A DNA stretch of 64,000 bases from CAYZMS01 sp964479625 (GTDB lineage: Bacteria > Bacteroidota > Bacteroidia > Chitinophagales > Saprospiraceae), in NCBI GenBank assembly GCA_964479625.1, contig CAYZMS010000016.1, forward strand, positions 1-64,000. Reading direction: 5' to 3'. Below, in pieces: positions 8,374 to 16,665 of this stretch (position 1 is the stretch's first letter; every line of letters starts with the position of its first letter). A program made the translations under genes and the position numbers. Under the pieces are notes generated by a model that saw only the letters and a list, made by a program, of their open reading frames with translations, was not told the DNA's origin and made no database searches.

Positions 8374-10530
8374 TTAGTCCTCTTCCCTGCCCTTTCCATT
8401 GCCTTGGGGCTTCGGAAGGAGGGCTTTACGGGAAAGGCGCAGTTTACCGGTTTTTTGATCTACACCAATCAACTTGACCTTCACCGGATCGCCTTCTTTG
8501 AAGTGTTCTTCGATCTTATCGATCCTGGTATGGGATACCTCAGAAATATGCAATAGACCGCTTTTACCGAGGAAATCCACAAATACGCCGTAAGGCATGA
8601 CCGTTTTGACTACGGCATCATACACATCTCCAACTTCGGGAGTAAAGGTGATCCTTCGAATTCGAGCCACTGCTGCTTCTACGGATTCTTTATCGGAACT
8701 GGCTATACTCACCACTCCCTTATCCCCGACTTCCTCGATATTGACGATCGTTCCGGTTTGAGCCTGTATTTCCTGGATCACTTTACCGCCAGGACCGATC
8801 ACTGCTCCGATAAAGCTCTTATCGATCTCAAATTCAACAATGCGGGGGGCGTGCGGCTTATAATCCTCGCGTGGTTTTTCGATGGTCTTCATCATTTCCT
8901 TAAGGATGTACATACGCCCTTCCTTTGCCTGTTCCAGAGCTTGCTCCAGCATTTCGTAGGGCAGGCCATCGATCTTGATATCCATTTGTACAGCGCAAAT
9001 CCCGTTCTCCGTACCGGTCACCTTGAAGTCCATATCACCCAGGGCATCCTCATCTCCCAGAATATCGCTGAGGATGGCAAACCGGCCTTCCTCGGAGATC
9101 ATCCCCATGGCAATACCCGAAACGGGAGATTTAATGGGGATACCACCGTCCATCAAGGCCAGTGTTCCGGCACATACCGTCGCCATAGAGGAAGAACCGT
9201 TCGATTCCAGAATATCAGAAACCAGTCGTAAGGTATAGGGTTGTTCATCCGGCAGGACCTGCTTCAGGGACCGACCGGCCAGATTGGCATGGCCAACTTC
9301 CCGCCGGCCCGGTCCGCGTTGGGGTTTTACCTCTCCCACCGAATACCCGGGGAAGTTGTAATGTAGAATAAAATGCTCATAGGTCATTTCCAGCGCCTTG
9401 TCTATCATGACCTTGTCCAGTTTGGTACCCAGGGTCAGGGAGGTAAGGGATTGAGTTTCTCCCCGGGTAAAAATAGCGGATCCGTGCGCCGAAGGCAGGT
9501 AGTCAACTTCTGTCCAGATGTCCCGAATATCCCTCGCTGAACGCCCATCCAGCCTTACGCCTTCGTCCAGCACCATTTTCCGGATGACTTCCTTTTTCAG
9601 CTTGTTGAAGTACTCCTTGATCAGTCCACCTTTTTCTTCCATGAACTCTTCATCCTGTTCTTCTTCAAACTGTTCGATCAAGGCGTCTTTTATTTCAGAA
9701 AAACGCTCTTTACGTGAATTTTTATCCAGCGCCCCCCGAGCTACTTCATACACTTTGTCCCGGCACAGTTCATATACTCTGGCCTTGATGGCATCGTCTT
9801 CTACCGGTGGGTCTACCTCGCGTTTGACGGTGGCCTTCTCCCCTACCTTCTGGGCGAGGTCCAATTGAGCCTTACACTGTAACTTAATAGCTTCATGAGC
9901 TATTTTAATAGCTTCCACAAGAGCCTTTTCATCACATTCCTTTGCTTCCCCTTCCACCATCATTACGTTATCCATGGTGGCTGCCACAATAAAGTCCATA
10001 TCAGCGTCTTCCAATTCGGTCTTGGAAGGATTAATGCGGTATTCCCCATTGATGCGGGCTACCCGCACTTCAGAGATCGGCCCGGCAAATGGTATATCTG
10101 AAACGGAAAGAGCGGCAGAAGTGGCCAGAGCTGCGTAAGCATCCGGCAGGACCTCGGCTTCTCCGGAGATCAGGTTCAGGATAATCTGGGTTTCATTCAT
10201 ATATCCATCGGGGAAAAGGGGCCGGATGGCACGGTCTACCAGGCGGGAAATCAAGACTTCGTAATCGCTTAGCTTGGTTTCCCGGCGGAAGAAGTTGCCC
10301 GGGATTCGACCAGCCGCAGCAAATTTTTCCTGATAATCAACAGATAGCGGAAAGAAACTTTGCCCCTCCTTGGCTTCTTTGGCGGAAACAGCAGTAGCGA
10401 AGATCATGGTGTCACCGACACGTACGACCACAGAGCCATCGGCCTGAGTTGCTAATTTTCCGGTTTCGATAATGACTTCCTTTCCATCGGGTAATTGAAA
10501 AGAGGTGGTGATTGGGTTCTTTTGTCCCAT
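8374..10530 (-). CDS. pnp: Polyribonucleotide nucleotidyltransferase (PNPase)
   Basis: Phosphorolytic 3'-5' exoribonuclease of the RNA degradation machinery. The 718-residue chain has the canonical order: first RNase PH-like domain (FFRRETKLSDYE, RAIRPLFPDGY), a helical linker, second RNase PH domain (RGETQSL, GPGRREVGHANLAGRSL, KSPVSGIAMGMI, the catalytic core), KH domain (IGAVIGPGGKVIQEIQAQTG) and S1 domain (VGDVYDAVVKTVMPYGVFVDFLGKSGLLHISEVS). Length is normal. It lies downstream of rpsO on the same strand, a common arrangement, but with 355 nt between them and an rpsO terminator, so it is probably transcribed separately. Confidence 0.98.
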   Translation of the reverse strand: MGQKNPITTSFQLPDGKEVIIETGKLATQADGSVVVRVGDTMIFATAVSAKEAKEGQSFFPLSVDYQEKFAAAGRIPGNFFRRETKLSDYEVLISRLVDRAIRPLFPDGYMNETQIILNLISGEAEVLPDAYAALATSAALSVSDIPFAGPISEVRVARINGEYRINPSKTELEDADMDFIVAATMDNVMMVEGEAKECDEKALVEAIKIAHEAIKLQCKAQLDLAQKVGEKATVKREVDPPVEDDAIKARVYELCRDKVYEVARGALDKNSRKERFSEIKDALIEQFEEEQDEEFMEEKGGLIKEYFNKLKKEVIRKMVLDEGVRLDGRSARDIRDIWTEVDYLPSAHGSAIFTRGETQSLTSLTLGTKLDKVMIDKALEMTYEHFILHYNFPGYSVGEVKPQRGPGRREVGHANLAGRSLKQVLPDEQPYTLRLVSDILESNGSSSMATVCAGTLALMDGGIPIKSPVSGIAMGMISEEGRFAILSDILGDEDALGDMDFKVTGTENGICAVQMDIKIDGLPYEMLEQALEQAKEGRMYILKEMMKTIEKPREDYKPHAPRIVEFEIDKSFIGAVIGPGGKVIQEIQAQTGTIVNIEEVGDKGVVSIASSDKESVEAAVARIRRITFTPEVGDVYDAVVKTVMPYGVFVDFLGKSGLLHISEVSHTRIDKIEEHFKEGDPVKVKLIGVDQKTGKLRLSRKALLPKPQGNGKGREED

Positions 10531-10847
10531 AAGAAGTGTTCGAATTAAGGTTTAAGATATGCATGAACCGGTTTCGTTTTCCGGTTTCTGATACATACAA
10601 ATAGAAAAAACTGGTGAATTCCGCTGGCAACAGGTAAGAACAAGCAGCTCAGTCGAGTTTGAAAGTATCTGAATAGTGGCGTACAGTGATCGCTAAATAA
10701 TTGTTATAAACAGAATGTCCTTTCTCCTTCACTATAACGCCCAGATAGTATTAATCCCGGATCGGTTCGTTCGAACGATTTTGCCTGGCTTAGGCTTCAA
10801 CAGGAGCCTGTAACCAAGCCAACAGAACTATTCCATCGCAAGGTAAG
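10531..10847. other. pnp upstream region with small palindromes
   Basis: No gene seen. Two small structures stand out: a 12-bp palindrome TCGTTCGAACGA at 10767-10778, and a nested inverted repeat at 10786-10821 (TGGCTT/AAGCCA outside, AGGCT/AGCCT inside). These may form leader structure in the pnp transcript, consistent with the known self-regulation of pnp in other bacteria, but no homologous element is recognised. Confidence 0.3.
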
Positions 10848-10881
10848 AAAAAAAGTCGAAGGACAGTTTCCTTCGACTTTT
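10848..10881 (-). terminator. rpsO rho-independent terminator
   Basis: AAAAGTCGAAGG (10851-10862) and CCTTCGACTTTT (10870-10881) form a perfect 12-bp stem with a 7-nt loop. On the minus strand it ends in a run of T, starting just five bases after the rpsO stop codon. Confidence 0.85.
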
Positions 10882-10885
10882 CTAT

Positions 10886-11161
10886 TTAACGACGAATACC
10901 CAATTTGGCGATCAAGGCACGATATTTTTCAATATCCTGCTTGGCCAGGTAATGCAGAAGACGCTTGCGCTTCCCTACCAGAGACAGGAGGGTCCGACGA
11001 CAAGCATGGTCTTTATTATTCGTTTTCAAATGCTCGGATAAGGATTCAATGCGGTAGGTGAACAAGGCAACCTGCCCTTCAACAGAGCCGGTATTCCCTA
11101 CGGAACCACCGTACTCTGAGAAGATCTCTTCGCACTTCTCTTTAGTTAAATACTTTGCCAT
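10886..11161 (-). CDS. rpsO: Small ribosomal subunit protein S15 (uS15)
   Basis: A primary 16S rRNA-binding protein of the 30S platform. The 91-residue length fits, and the sequence shows the S15 core: GSVGNTGSVEGQVALFTYRI, LSEHLKTNNKDHACRRTLLSLVGKRKRLLHYL and the terminal YRALIAKLGIRR. It has a two-box Bacteroidota promoter at 11211-11240 and its own strong terminator at 10848-10881, so it is a single-gene transcript of about 370 nt. Confidence 0.97.
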   Translation of the reverse strand: MAKYLTKEKCEEIFSEYGGSVGNTGSVEGQVALFTYRIESLSEHLKTNNKDHACRRTLLSLVGKRKRLLHYLAKQDIEKYRALIAKLGIRR

Positions 11162-11210
11162 TTTGTTTAAAATTACCGTTAGTGATCACACGAATCAGTT
11201 ACAGCGAGCG

Positions 11211-11240
11211 CAAAGGTAAGAGTTTTCGTCATAAAACAAA
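11211..11240 (-). promoter_or_regulatory. Bacteroidota-type promoter of rpsO
   Basis: On the minus strand TTTG (11240-11237), an 18-nt spacer and TACCTTTG (11218-11211) match the Bacteroidota -33/-7 pattern (TTTG, TANNTTTG). The leader to the rpsO ATG is about 45 nt. The -33 box overlaps the foot of the etfA terminator. Confidence 0.6.
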
Positions 11241-11266
11241 AGGGTTTGATCAGATAAAACCCTTTT
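11238..11266 (-). terminator. etfA/etfB rho-independent terminator
   Basis: AAAAGGGTTT (11238-11247) pairs with AAACCCTTTT (11257-11266). On the minus strand it is followed by GTTTTAT. It lies 24 nt after the end of etfA and ends the etfB-etfA transcript. Confidence 0.65.
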
Positions 11267-11290
11267 ATTTTATGGATAAATGCTTATTGC

Positions 11291-12247
11291 CTAGCTATTT
11301 TTAAATTTCTTGATGGCCTCCGTCAGCCGAGGGACCACCTCAAACAAGTCACCGACCACACCGTAATCAGCCGCCTTAAAGAAGGGAGCCTCCGGGTCCT
11401 TGTTGATGACCACAATAGTTTTGGAGTTGTTCACTCCTGCAAGGTGCTGAATAGCTCCGGAAATCCCAGCTGCAATATACAGATTGGGCCGGATGGCAAT
11501 ACCGGTTTGTCCTACGTGTTCATGGTGGGGGCGCCAACCATCGTCAGATACGGGGCGCGAACAGGCCGTTGTAGCTCCCAGCTCATCGGCCAATTCTTCG
11601 ATAACACCCCAGTTATCGGGGCTTTTCATACCACGACCGGCAGAAACCACCAACTCGGCTTCCGGCAGAGGGGCGCGGCCTTCCACCCGACTAACATCTT
11701 TGACCTTCACCTTGGAGGCGGGTACTTCGACCGACAATTGCTCTACACTGCCTAGGCTACCCACCAGCTCCGGTTTTATGGAATTTCCCATCAGGGAGAT
11801 CAGTTTTATATCGGTTTTAATTTCATAAGTAGCGAAGGCCTTACCCGAGAATACGGGTTTGGCCACCCGGAAGCCTTCTTCAGTGATGGGTACTGCATTG
11901 GCACCAGCTACCGACCCGGCCTCCAGGCGGGCTGCCAGTCGCCCTAAAACCGACTTTCCGGTGGAGTTGTGAGCTACAATGATCACCTTGGCCCCTACCT
12001 GCTCCGCTGCCTGAGCAATAACGGCAGTATAGACCTGGCTATCGAAATGATCCAGGTTGGCATCTTGTACCTGGAGGATTTTACTGGCTCCATAGTTACC
12101 CAACTCTTCCGCTCCTTCTACTTTCCCTACTGTGAGGGCCATACATTCCACCCCTAGGGCCTGTGCCGTTTTATATCCGTAAAAAACCGTTTCGAAAGCG
12201 GCTTTTTTGAATCGTCCATTTTGATGTTCTGCGTATACTAGTACCAT
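11291..12247 (-). CDS. etfA: Electron transfer flavoprotein subunit alpha
   Basis: FAD-binding subunit of the heterodimer that takes electrons from acyl-CoA dehydrogenases to the membrane quinone pool. The 318-residue chain has the N-terminal ETF domain (MVLVYAEHQNGRFKKAAFE) and the C-terminal FAD domain with its signature near residues 225-300 (SRPVSDDGW, HVGQTGIAIRPNLYIAAGISGAIQH, VVINKDPEAPFFKAADYGVVGDL). It follows etfB by 99 nt on the same strand and probably shares its transcript. The non-bifurcating type is most likely as no fixABCX genes are nearby. Confidence 0.96.
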   Translation of the reverse strand: MVLVYAEHQNGRFKKAAFETVFYGYKTAQALGVECMALTVGKVEGAEELGNYGASKILQVQDANLDHFDSQVYTAVIAQAAEQVGAKVIIVAHNSTGKSVLGRLAARLEAGSVAGANAVPITEEGFRVAKPVFSGKAFATYEIKTDIKLISLMGNSIKPELVGSLGSVEQLSVEVPASKVKVKDVSRVEGRAPLPEAELVVSAGRGMKSPDNWGVIEELADELGATTACSRPVSDDGWRPHHEHVGQTGIAIRPNLYIAAGISGAIQHLAGVNNSKTIVVINKDPEAPFFKAADYGVVGDLFEVVPRLTEAIKKFKNS

Positions 12248-12346
12248 TTTTTTATTTTTTTGACAAGACCAAAGGATTGAGACTAATTGATCATAAAATA
12301 TAATCCTTGTTCTACCCAGGCTCCCCTAGCTATGTCTGTATGTCTA

Positions 12347-13090
12347 CTAAATCACTTTCGCTTCTTCGTGTAGCAACCTGACCAGCTCATCCATATCCTC
12401 AGAGTCGATGAGTTGGACGGCAGATTTGGGAGGCGGTAGCTCAAAGTGAACCGGGACGACCGGATCCTCAAAGGCAACCGCTTCGACTACTTTCAAGGGT
12501 TTGCGTTTAGCCATCATAATACCACGCATATTGGGGATTCGTTGTTCTGCCAGACCTTTCGCAGCGCTCAGGACGAAGGGGGGAGCCAATTCGGAAGTCT
12601 CTGCACCACCTTCAATATCGCGCTTGACCATAGCGGTGGATTCGTCTTGCATTTCCAAATGAGAAGCATAAGAAATAAAAGGTAAACCCAGGTATTCGGC
12701 TAACATTGGCCCTACTTCCGACCCATTGTAGTCAATGGTCTCCTTTCCCAGCAGGATGATATCGAAGCCTTCCCCTTTTGCGTACTCGGCGATCTGCTTG
12801 GCTACATTAAGCGCGCTTTCAGGTTCCGTATCGATGCGTACCGCCTCATCTGCCCCAATGGCCAGTCCCTTCCGGATCACAGCATCGTTCGAGGCAGGGC
12901 CTACATTTACAATAGTAACGGTACCTCCGAGCTGTTCTTTTAACTCAAGGGCTCGTACCAAGGCATACCATTCATCATAAGGGTTCATAATGTATTGAAC
13001 TCCGCTCGTTTCGAAGGCTGTACCATCCGCATTGAATGCGATCTTGGCGGTTGTCTCCGGTGTTTTACTTACACATACTAGTAATTTCAT
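12347..13090 (-). CDS. etfB: Electron transfer flavoprotein subunit beta
   Basis: AMP-binding partner of EtfA. The 247-residue chain begins MKLLVCVSKTPETTAKI and contains NPYDEWYALVRALELKE, the nucleotide-binding LLGKETIDYNGSEVGPMLAEYLGLPFIS and the recognition loop region with VKRDIEGGAE and MMAKRKPLKVV, normal for the family. First gene of the etfB-etfA pair. A TATATTTG -7-type box lies at 13239-13246 (minus strand, read 13246 to 13239), and the 18-bp palindrome at 13276-13293 sits just upstream of it, suggesting a regulated promoter. Role in fatty acid or amino acid oxidation is established for the family. Confidence 0.96.
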   Translation of the reverse strand: MKLLVCVSKTPETTAKIAFNADGTAFETSGVQYIMNPYDEWYALVRALELKEQLGGTVTIVNVGPASNDAVIRKGLAIGADEAVRIDTEPESALNVAKQIAEYAKGEGFDIILLGKETIDYNGSEVGPMLAEYLGLPFISYASHLEMQDESTAMVKRDIEGGAETSELAPPFVLSAAKGLAEQRIPNMRGIMMAKRKPLKVVEAVAFEDPVVPVHFELPPPKSAVQLIDSEDMDELVRLLHEEAKVI

Positions 13091-13275
13091 TGGCTTGTTT
13101 TTTTCTCAATGAGTGCTTGGACTTGACTATCGGCGATCGGAAAATTAAGTCCAATACATCGATAAAGTTCAATTTTCCGGATTTTCTTTCGAAAATCAGA
13201 CCTTTGCAAAGTCTTCTTTCTTCTGGGCTTTCACCCGACAAATATATTGAATAGGATCAGATTACGAAATATGGA

Positions 13276-13293
13276 TTAGCGAATATTCGCTAA
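13276..13293. promoter_or_regulatory. Perfect 18-bp palindrome, candidate operator
   Basis: TTAGCGAATATTCGCTAA is its own reverse complement. It lies between divergent etfB and the TPR gene, about 50 bp upstream of the inferred etfB start site and 18 bp before a TAATTTTG box at 13311-13318 facing the TPR gene. A dimeric repressor or activator site is the natural reading; the protein is unknown. Confidence 0.45.
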
Positions 13294-13343
13294 ATAAAGT
13301 TTAGGAAAAGTAATTTTGTTCAACTCAACACAAAAAATTCCTC

Positions 13344-13676
13344 ATGCCAACATCGAGAATGGAACAGCTGCAGGCCCTGCTAAACGAATCCCCAGAGGAT
13401 TCCTTTCTTTTATTTGCTATAGCCAAAGAATACGAAAAACAGGAAGCATGGGAAAGCGCCAGGAAGCATTATGAAAAGCTTTTAGAGGCTGATCCTGAGT
13501 ACCTTGGTGTTTATTACCATTTAGGCAAATTACTGGAATACCTGGAGGGGCCGAAAAAAGCATGGCAAACCTATACCAGGGGTATGGAGCTTGCCCGTCT
13601 GCAGGGAGACCAACACGCGCTAAGTGAGTTGGCCGGTGCCCGCTTAGCTTTGGGGGAAGAGGAAGATTTTGAATAA
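13344..13676 (+). CDS. Small tetratricopeptide-repeat protein
   Basis: A 110-residue soluble protein consisting almost entirely of TPR-like helical pairs: DSFLLFAIAKEYEKQEAWESARKHYEKLLEADPEYLGVYYHLGKLLEYLEGPKKAWQTYTRGMELA, with the usual small-residue and DP turn pattern. No signal peptide. Such short TPR proteins act as adaptors; the partner is unknown. A TAATTTTG box at 13311-13318, 26 bp before the ATG, is a plausible -7 element. It ends six bases before the end of the convergent RidA gene. Confidence 0.75.
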   Translation: MPTSRMEQLQALLNESPEDSFLLFAIAKEYEKQEAWESARKHYEKLLEADPEYLGVYYHLGKLLEYLEGPKKAWQTYTRGMELARLQGDQHALSELAGARLALGEEEDFE

Positions 13677-13682
13677 GGCTTC

Positions 13683-14066
13683 TTAAACGAGGGCCGTCGC
13701 TTCAATTTCCACCAACATATCTGGGCTGATCAACCCGCTCACCTCCACCATGGTGGATGCGGGGCGAATATCCCGGAACATTTCCCCATGGGCACGCCCG
13801 ATCTCCTGCCAGTGATTAATATTTGTGAGGTATATGCGTGTACGGATAACACTTTCCAGGGGAGCTTCCAGTTCGATCAGGGCTCGTTCGATCTTTTTCA
13901 AAATAAACATAGCCTGCTCATAGGGATCGCCCAGGCCGACTAATTCTCCCTGCTCGTTCAAGGCAGTGGTGCCGGCTACCTCAACAATATTCCCTACTCG
14001 TACGGCTCTTGAATACCCCACCACATCTTCCCATTTTACACCGGAGGAAAAGTTAGTTCTGCTCAT
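13683..14066 (-). CDS. RidA-family enamine/imine deaminase-like protein
   Basis: A 127-residue member of the YjgF/YER057c/UK114 family. Visible features are VEVAGTTALNEQGELVG, the DPYEQAMFILKKIERALIELEA helix, and TRIYLTNINHWQEIGRAHGEMF followed by RPASTMVEVSGLISPDMLVEIEA, including the arginine (in IRTRIYLT) that binds the carboxylate of the imine in RidA. RidA proteins hydrolyse reactive 2-aminoacrylate; this one belongs to a RidA-like subgroup (RPASTMVEV in place of the canonical RPA-R-variant), so the exact substrate is open. Confidence 0.85.
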   Translation of the reverse strand: MSRTNFSSGVKWEDVVGYSRAVRVGNIVEVAGTTALNEQGELVGLGDPYEQAMFILKKIERALIELEAPLESVIRTRIYLTNINHWQEIGRAHGEMFRDIRPASTMVEVSGLISPDMLVEIEATALV

Positions 14067-14123
14067 AATTATTAGTTGGTTTCTTTGCCAATGTGAAATT
14101 CCAGGTTCTATCTTTTTTCTGGC

Positions 14124-14771
14124 TTATTCTACCCTGGGTCTTTCTGCAAGTATAGCGATATAATCAAAAATCCGGCCTTTTTTTAAAAGGCGTGTTTGTC
14201 GTATGCAAAACCCAACTGCATTAAGCTGGTGTTCATAATCTCCTAGCTGGTGTTGGTGAGGGTGCAGCAGGTCTCCGGGCAGGGTTCGAAAAAGGGCCTT
14301 TAGTCCTTGCCACTTATGCATATCCGCACCTAACAGCAATTTGCCTCCTGGGTTCAACAAATCGAAAAGGCGATGAATACTCAGTTCCCAATTCGAAAAA
14401 TGGTTTATTGCATTGAGGCAAAAAATATAATCAAAGGACTGATCAGGCTGGTACTTTTCAAATGGATGAGGCTCAAAGCGTACGCCGGGGTACCAGTTTG
14501 GGTCGAAATGGTCTAATTCCCGTTCATATATAGCTAATAGTGGATCGACTGCGCTAACATTCCCGGAAAGGACCATAAAGATCCCCGCCGGTCCACAGCC
14601 GACATCTAAAACGGAGGCTTCGGCAGGTACTTCCAGTTCTATTGTCTTCAGGACCCGGAACCAGTAGGCTTTTTTTGCTTCGAGGTATTTCCCTACGGGT
14701 TTGTTGCGAAGGTAATTTCGCCACCAGCGGCGTTCTCCCCATTGAGCGAGTGCCCATTTGCAGTTGTTCAT
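14124..14771 (-). CDS. Class I SAM-dependent methyltransferase
   Basis: A 215-residue protein with the SAM-binding motif I SVLDVGCGPAGIF near residues 54-66, an acidic end of strand 2 (VSAVDPLLAIYE), FDYIFCLNAINHF as motif post-II and LLNPGGKLLLGADMHK as motif III. The N-terminal region (WALAQWGERRWWRNYL) may bind substrate. Target is not evident; no biosynthetic cluster surrounds it. It lies 57 nt upstream of the RidA gene on the same strand and might be co-transcribed with it. Confidence 0.85.
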   Translation of the reverse strand: MNNCKWALAQWGERRWWRNYLRNKPVGKYLEAKKAYWFRVLKTIELEVPAEASVLDVGCGPAGIFMVLSGNVSAVDPLLAIYERELDHFDPNWYPGVRFEPHPFEKYQPDQSFDYIFCLNAINHFSNWELSIHRLFDLLNPGGKLLLGADMHKWQGLKALFRTLPGDLLHPHQHQLGDYEHQLNAVGFCIRQTRLLKKGRIFDYIAILAERPRVE

Positions 14772-14988
14772 TCGGCCAAGGTAAGGAAATGGAGATTGGG
14801 ATAGTGGTTTTGTATTGGATTGCTTTTGGGGGTTTGCAAAGGTTAAGCAAGCAAAGCCAGGGAAGGTGCTGTGGTCTCCCTTGGTTTTATATGGACAACT
14901 TTTTCCCTCTTTGGGGTTTTAATTTAGTAATTTAACTCTGATTGTACGCCTGCTGAGGTGGGTAACATAAACAATAAATACCCTGACC

Positions 14989-16047
14989 ATGCTTTTCTCC
15001 ATTGGCACGAAAGTCCGTCTGCTCCAGTCTGGTGAATTTGGCAAGGTAGTAGAGCTGCTCGACCAGCAAATGGTGTTGGTCGAATTGGAGGAGGATGGCT
15101 TGGAGATACCGGTATTCCTTGAAAACCTGGAGCCTGCAGCTGCCTTTTATGACACCCGGCCCGGAACAAAATCCAAAATAGTTCCCGGAAAACGACCAGT
15201 AAATCAGGAGAGCCCGCCACCGCCTAACCCCCATGCGGAATACTTCATTTTGAGCAGCATGGGCATTCAACTGGCCTTCGATCCCGTGTTGCGTCCAGAT
15301 GCTACCGCCGAAAGCTATCGAATATTCCTGATCAATGATACCCACCAAGACGTTCTTTTTACCATTCAACTTCAATTACAGCAGGAAGCGATCTTCAAAA
15401 AACATGGTAAGTTGCCAGGCCCCGGTTTGGAAGAAGTAGGGAAACTGTACTACGATGAATTGAATGAACAACCCATCTTCACCATTGAATGCCGAGCGCT
15501 TCGCACCGACGGGACGGGGCCAAAGCAGGAACAACAGCTGCGGATCAAACCCGCCAGGTTCTTTAAATCTGTTCGTACAGCTCCTCTTTTGGATCGCCAG
15601 GTACACCACTACATTGTTTTTGAGCAGATAGATACAGAGCGCCCTTCTCCAAAGGAACAGAAAGAAGACCTCCAAACCTATACACAACGACTTGCCAGGA
15701 CCAAACCACATCAGGTGCAGGCTATTCGAAGACTGTTGCCACACGAAGTTGAGGAAATGGCCCATTTTTCTCCGGAAATCGACCTGCATATCGAGGCGCT
15801 TACTGATTACTCCGGCTCAATGAAGCCTGCAGATATTCTTCACTTACAACTTGTCCAGTTCGAACGCTATATTGACCGGGCAATCCGCTTGGGCGTGGAT
15901 CGTGTTTTTGTTATCCATGGTCTTGGCAAGGGTCGCCTTCGGGACGCTATCGCTACCCGGCTTCTGCAAACCCCGCATGTTAAAACTTTCAAGAATGAAT
16001 ACCATCCGCGCTATGGCTACGGGGCAACGGAAGTGATCTTTGAATAA
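14989..16047 (+). CDS. DUF2027 and Smr domain protein
   Basis: A 352-residue protein of a Bacteroidota-typical architecture: an N-terminal DUF2027 domain (IGTKVRLLQSGEFGKVVELL onward) and a C-terminal Smr domain (EIDLHIEALTDYSGSMKPADILHLQLVQFERYIDRAI, then VIHGLGKGRLRDAI and EYHPRYGYGATEVIF). Smr domains found in MutS2 and relatives nick DNA or act on mRNA of stalled ribosomes; the DLHIE and HGLGKG motifs needed for that are kept. Whether this protein works in ribosome rescue or DNA processing is unknown. It is a single plus-strand gene. Confidence 0.88.
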   Translation: MLFSIGTKVRLLQSGEFGKVVELLDQQMVLVELEEDGLEIPVFLENLEPAAAFYDTRPGTKSKIVPGKRPVNQESPPPPNPHAEYFILSSMGIQLAFDPVLRPDATAESYRIFLINDTHQDVLFTIQLQLQQEAIFKKHGKLPGPGLEEVGKLYYDELNEQPIFTIECRALRTDGTGPKQEQQLRIKPARFFKSVRTAPLLDRQVHHYIVFEQIDTERPSPKEQKEDLQTYTQRLARTKPHQVQAIRRLLPHEVEEMAHFSPEIDLHIEALTDYSGSMKPADILHLQLVQFERYIDRAIRLGVDRVFVIHGLGKGRLRDAIATRLLQTPHVKTFKNEYHPRYGYGATEVIFE

Positions 16048-16107
16048 TGGACTAGGATGGTTGTGAATAAGAAAGGAATAGGTTCATTAGTAGGAGACAC
16101 AAAGTAA

Positions 16108-16665
16108 TCAACAGTGTGCCTCAGCGAACTCTTTTAGTGAAGCATATAGAAAATCCACTTGTATTCCGGCTTGTTCGATCAGTGGGAGATCCTCGGGTTT
16201 AGTGGTTATGAGGGCTGTTTTCATTCCAAGTTGCTCCCCAAAAACCATATCGGAGGCGCTGTCACCAACCATAACACTTTTCGAAAAGTAGATCCCGGGA
16301 AAATCAAGTTGGGCTTGAATGGCCAGGGCAGGTGCTGGTTTCCGGCAGTTGTTTACTTGCGATTTAAGGTCGGGGCAAAAATAGATGCCATCGATTCGAC
16401 CGCCTGCGGAATGAACAGCCTTTCGCATAAATTGATGAACACGCTCCAGGTCGGCCTCGGTCATTAACCCCTTACCGATACCCTGTTGGTTGGTAACCAC
16501 CAGTACGAGATTGAAATGGCGAGCCAGGGCTGGCATGGCCTCCAGCACGCCAGGCAGGAAGTGAAAGCCTTCCGGGTTTCGAACATAATCACCAGGCGGT
16601 CTCTGATTGATCACACCATCCCGGTCGAGGAAAAGCGTCCAGCCCTTTGGAATGCCCAAACTCAA
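16108..16665 (-). CDS. gmhB: HAD-IIIA phosphatase, GmhB-type heptose bisphosphatase
   Basis: A 185-residue HAD-superfamily phosphatase. Motif I is FLDRDGVIN (nucleophile Asp and acid/base Asp), motif II VVTNQQGIGKG, and motif III/IV MVGDSASDMVFGEQLGMKTALI. CPDLKSQVNNCRKPAP resembles the zinc loop of D-glycero-D-manno-heptose-1,7-bisphosphate 7-phosphatase, though not all cysteines are kept. In that role it makes an LPS-core precursor. Its ATG overlaps the stop of the upstream stress protein by four bases (ATGA type), so the two are translationally coupled. A histidinol-phosphatase-like function is the alternative. Confidence 0.8.
   Translation of the reverse strand: MSLGIPKGWTLFLDRDGVINQRPPGDYVRNPEGFHFLPGVLEAMPALARHFNLVLVVTNQQGIGKGLMTEADLERVHQFMRKAVHSAGGRIDGIYFCPDLKSQVNNCRKPAPALAIQAQLDFPGIYFSKSVMVGDSASDMVFGEQLGMKTALITTKPEDLPLIEQAGIQVDFLYASLKEFAEAHC

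Noticed and set aside
8758..9868. Plus-strand open frames across pnp
   Set aside because: These are antisense frames of a GC-rich conserved gene; their low-complexity Ser-rich translations are typical shadows.
15376..15789. Minus-strand open frame inside the DUF2027-Smr gene
   Set aside because: It lies wholly within a well-supported gene on the other strand and has no domain or start signal.
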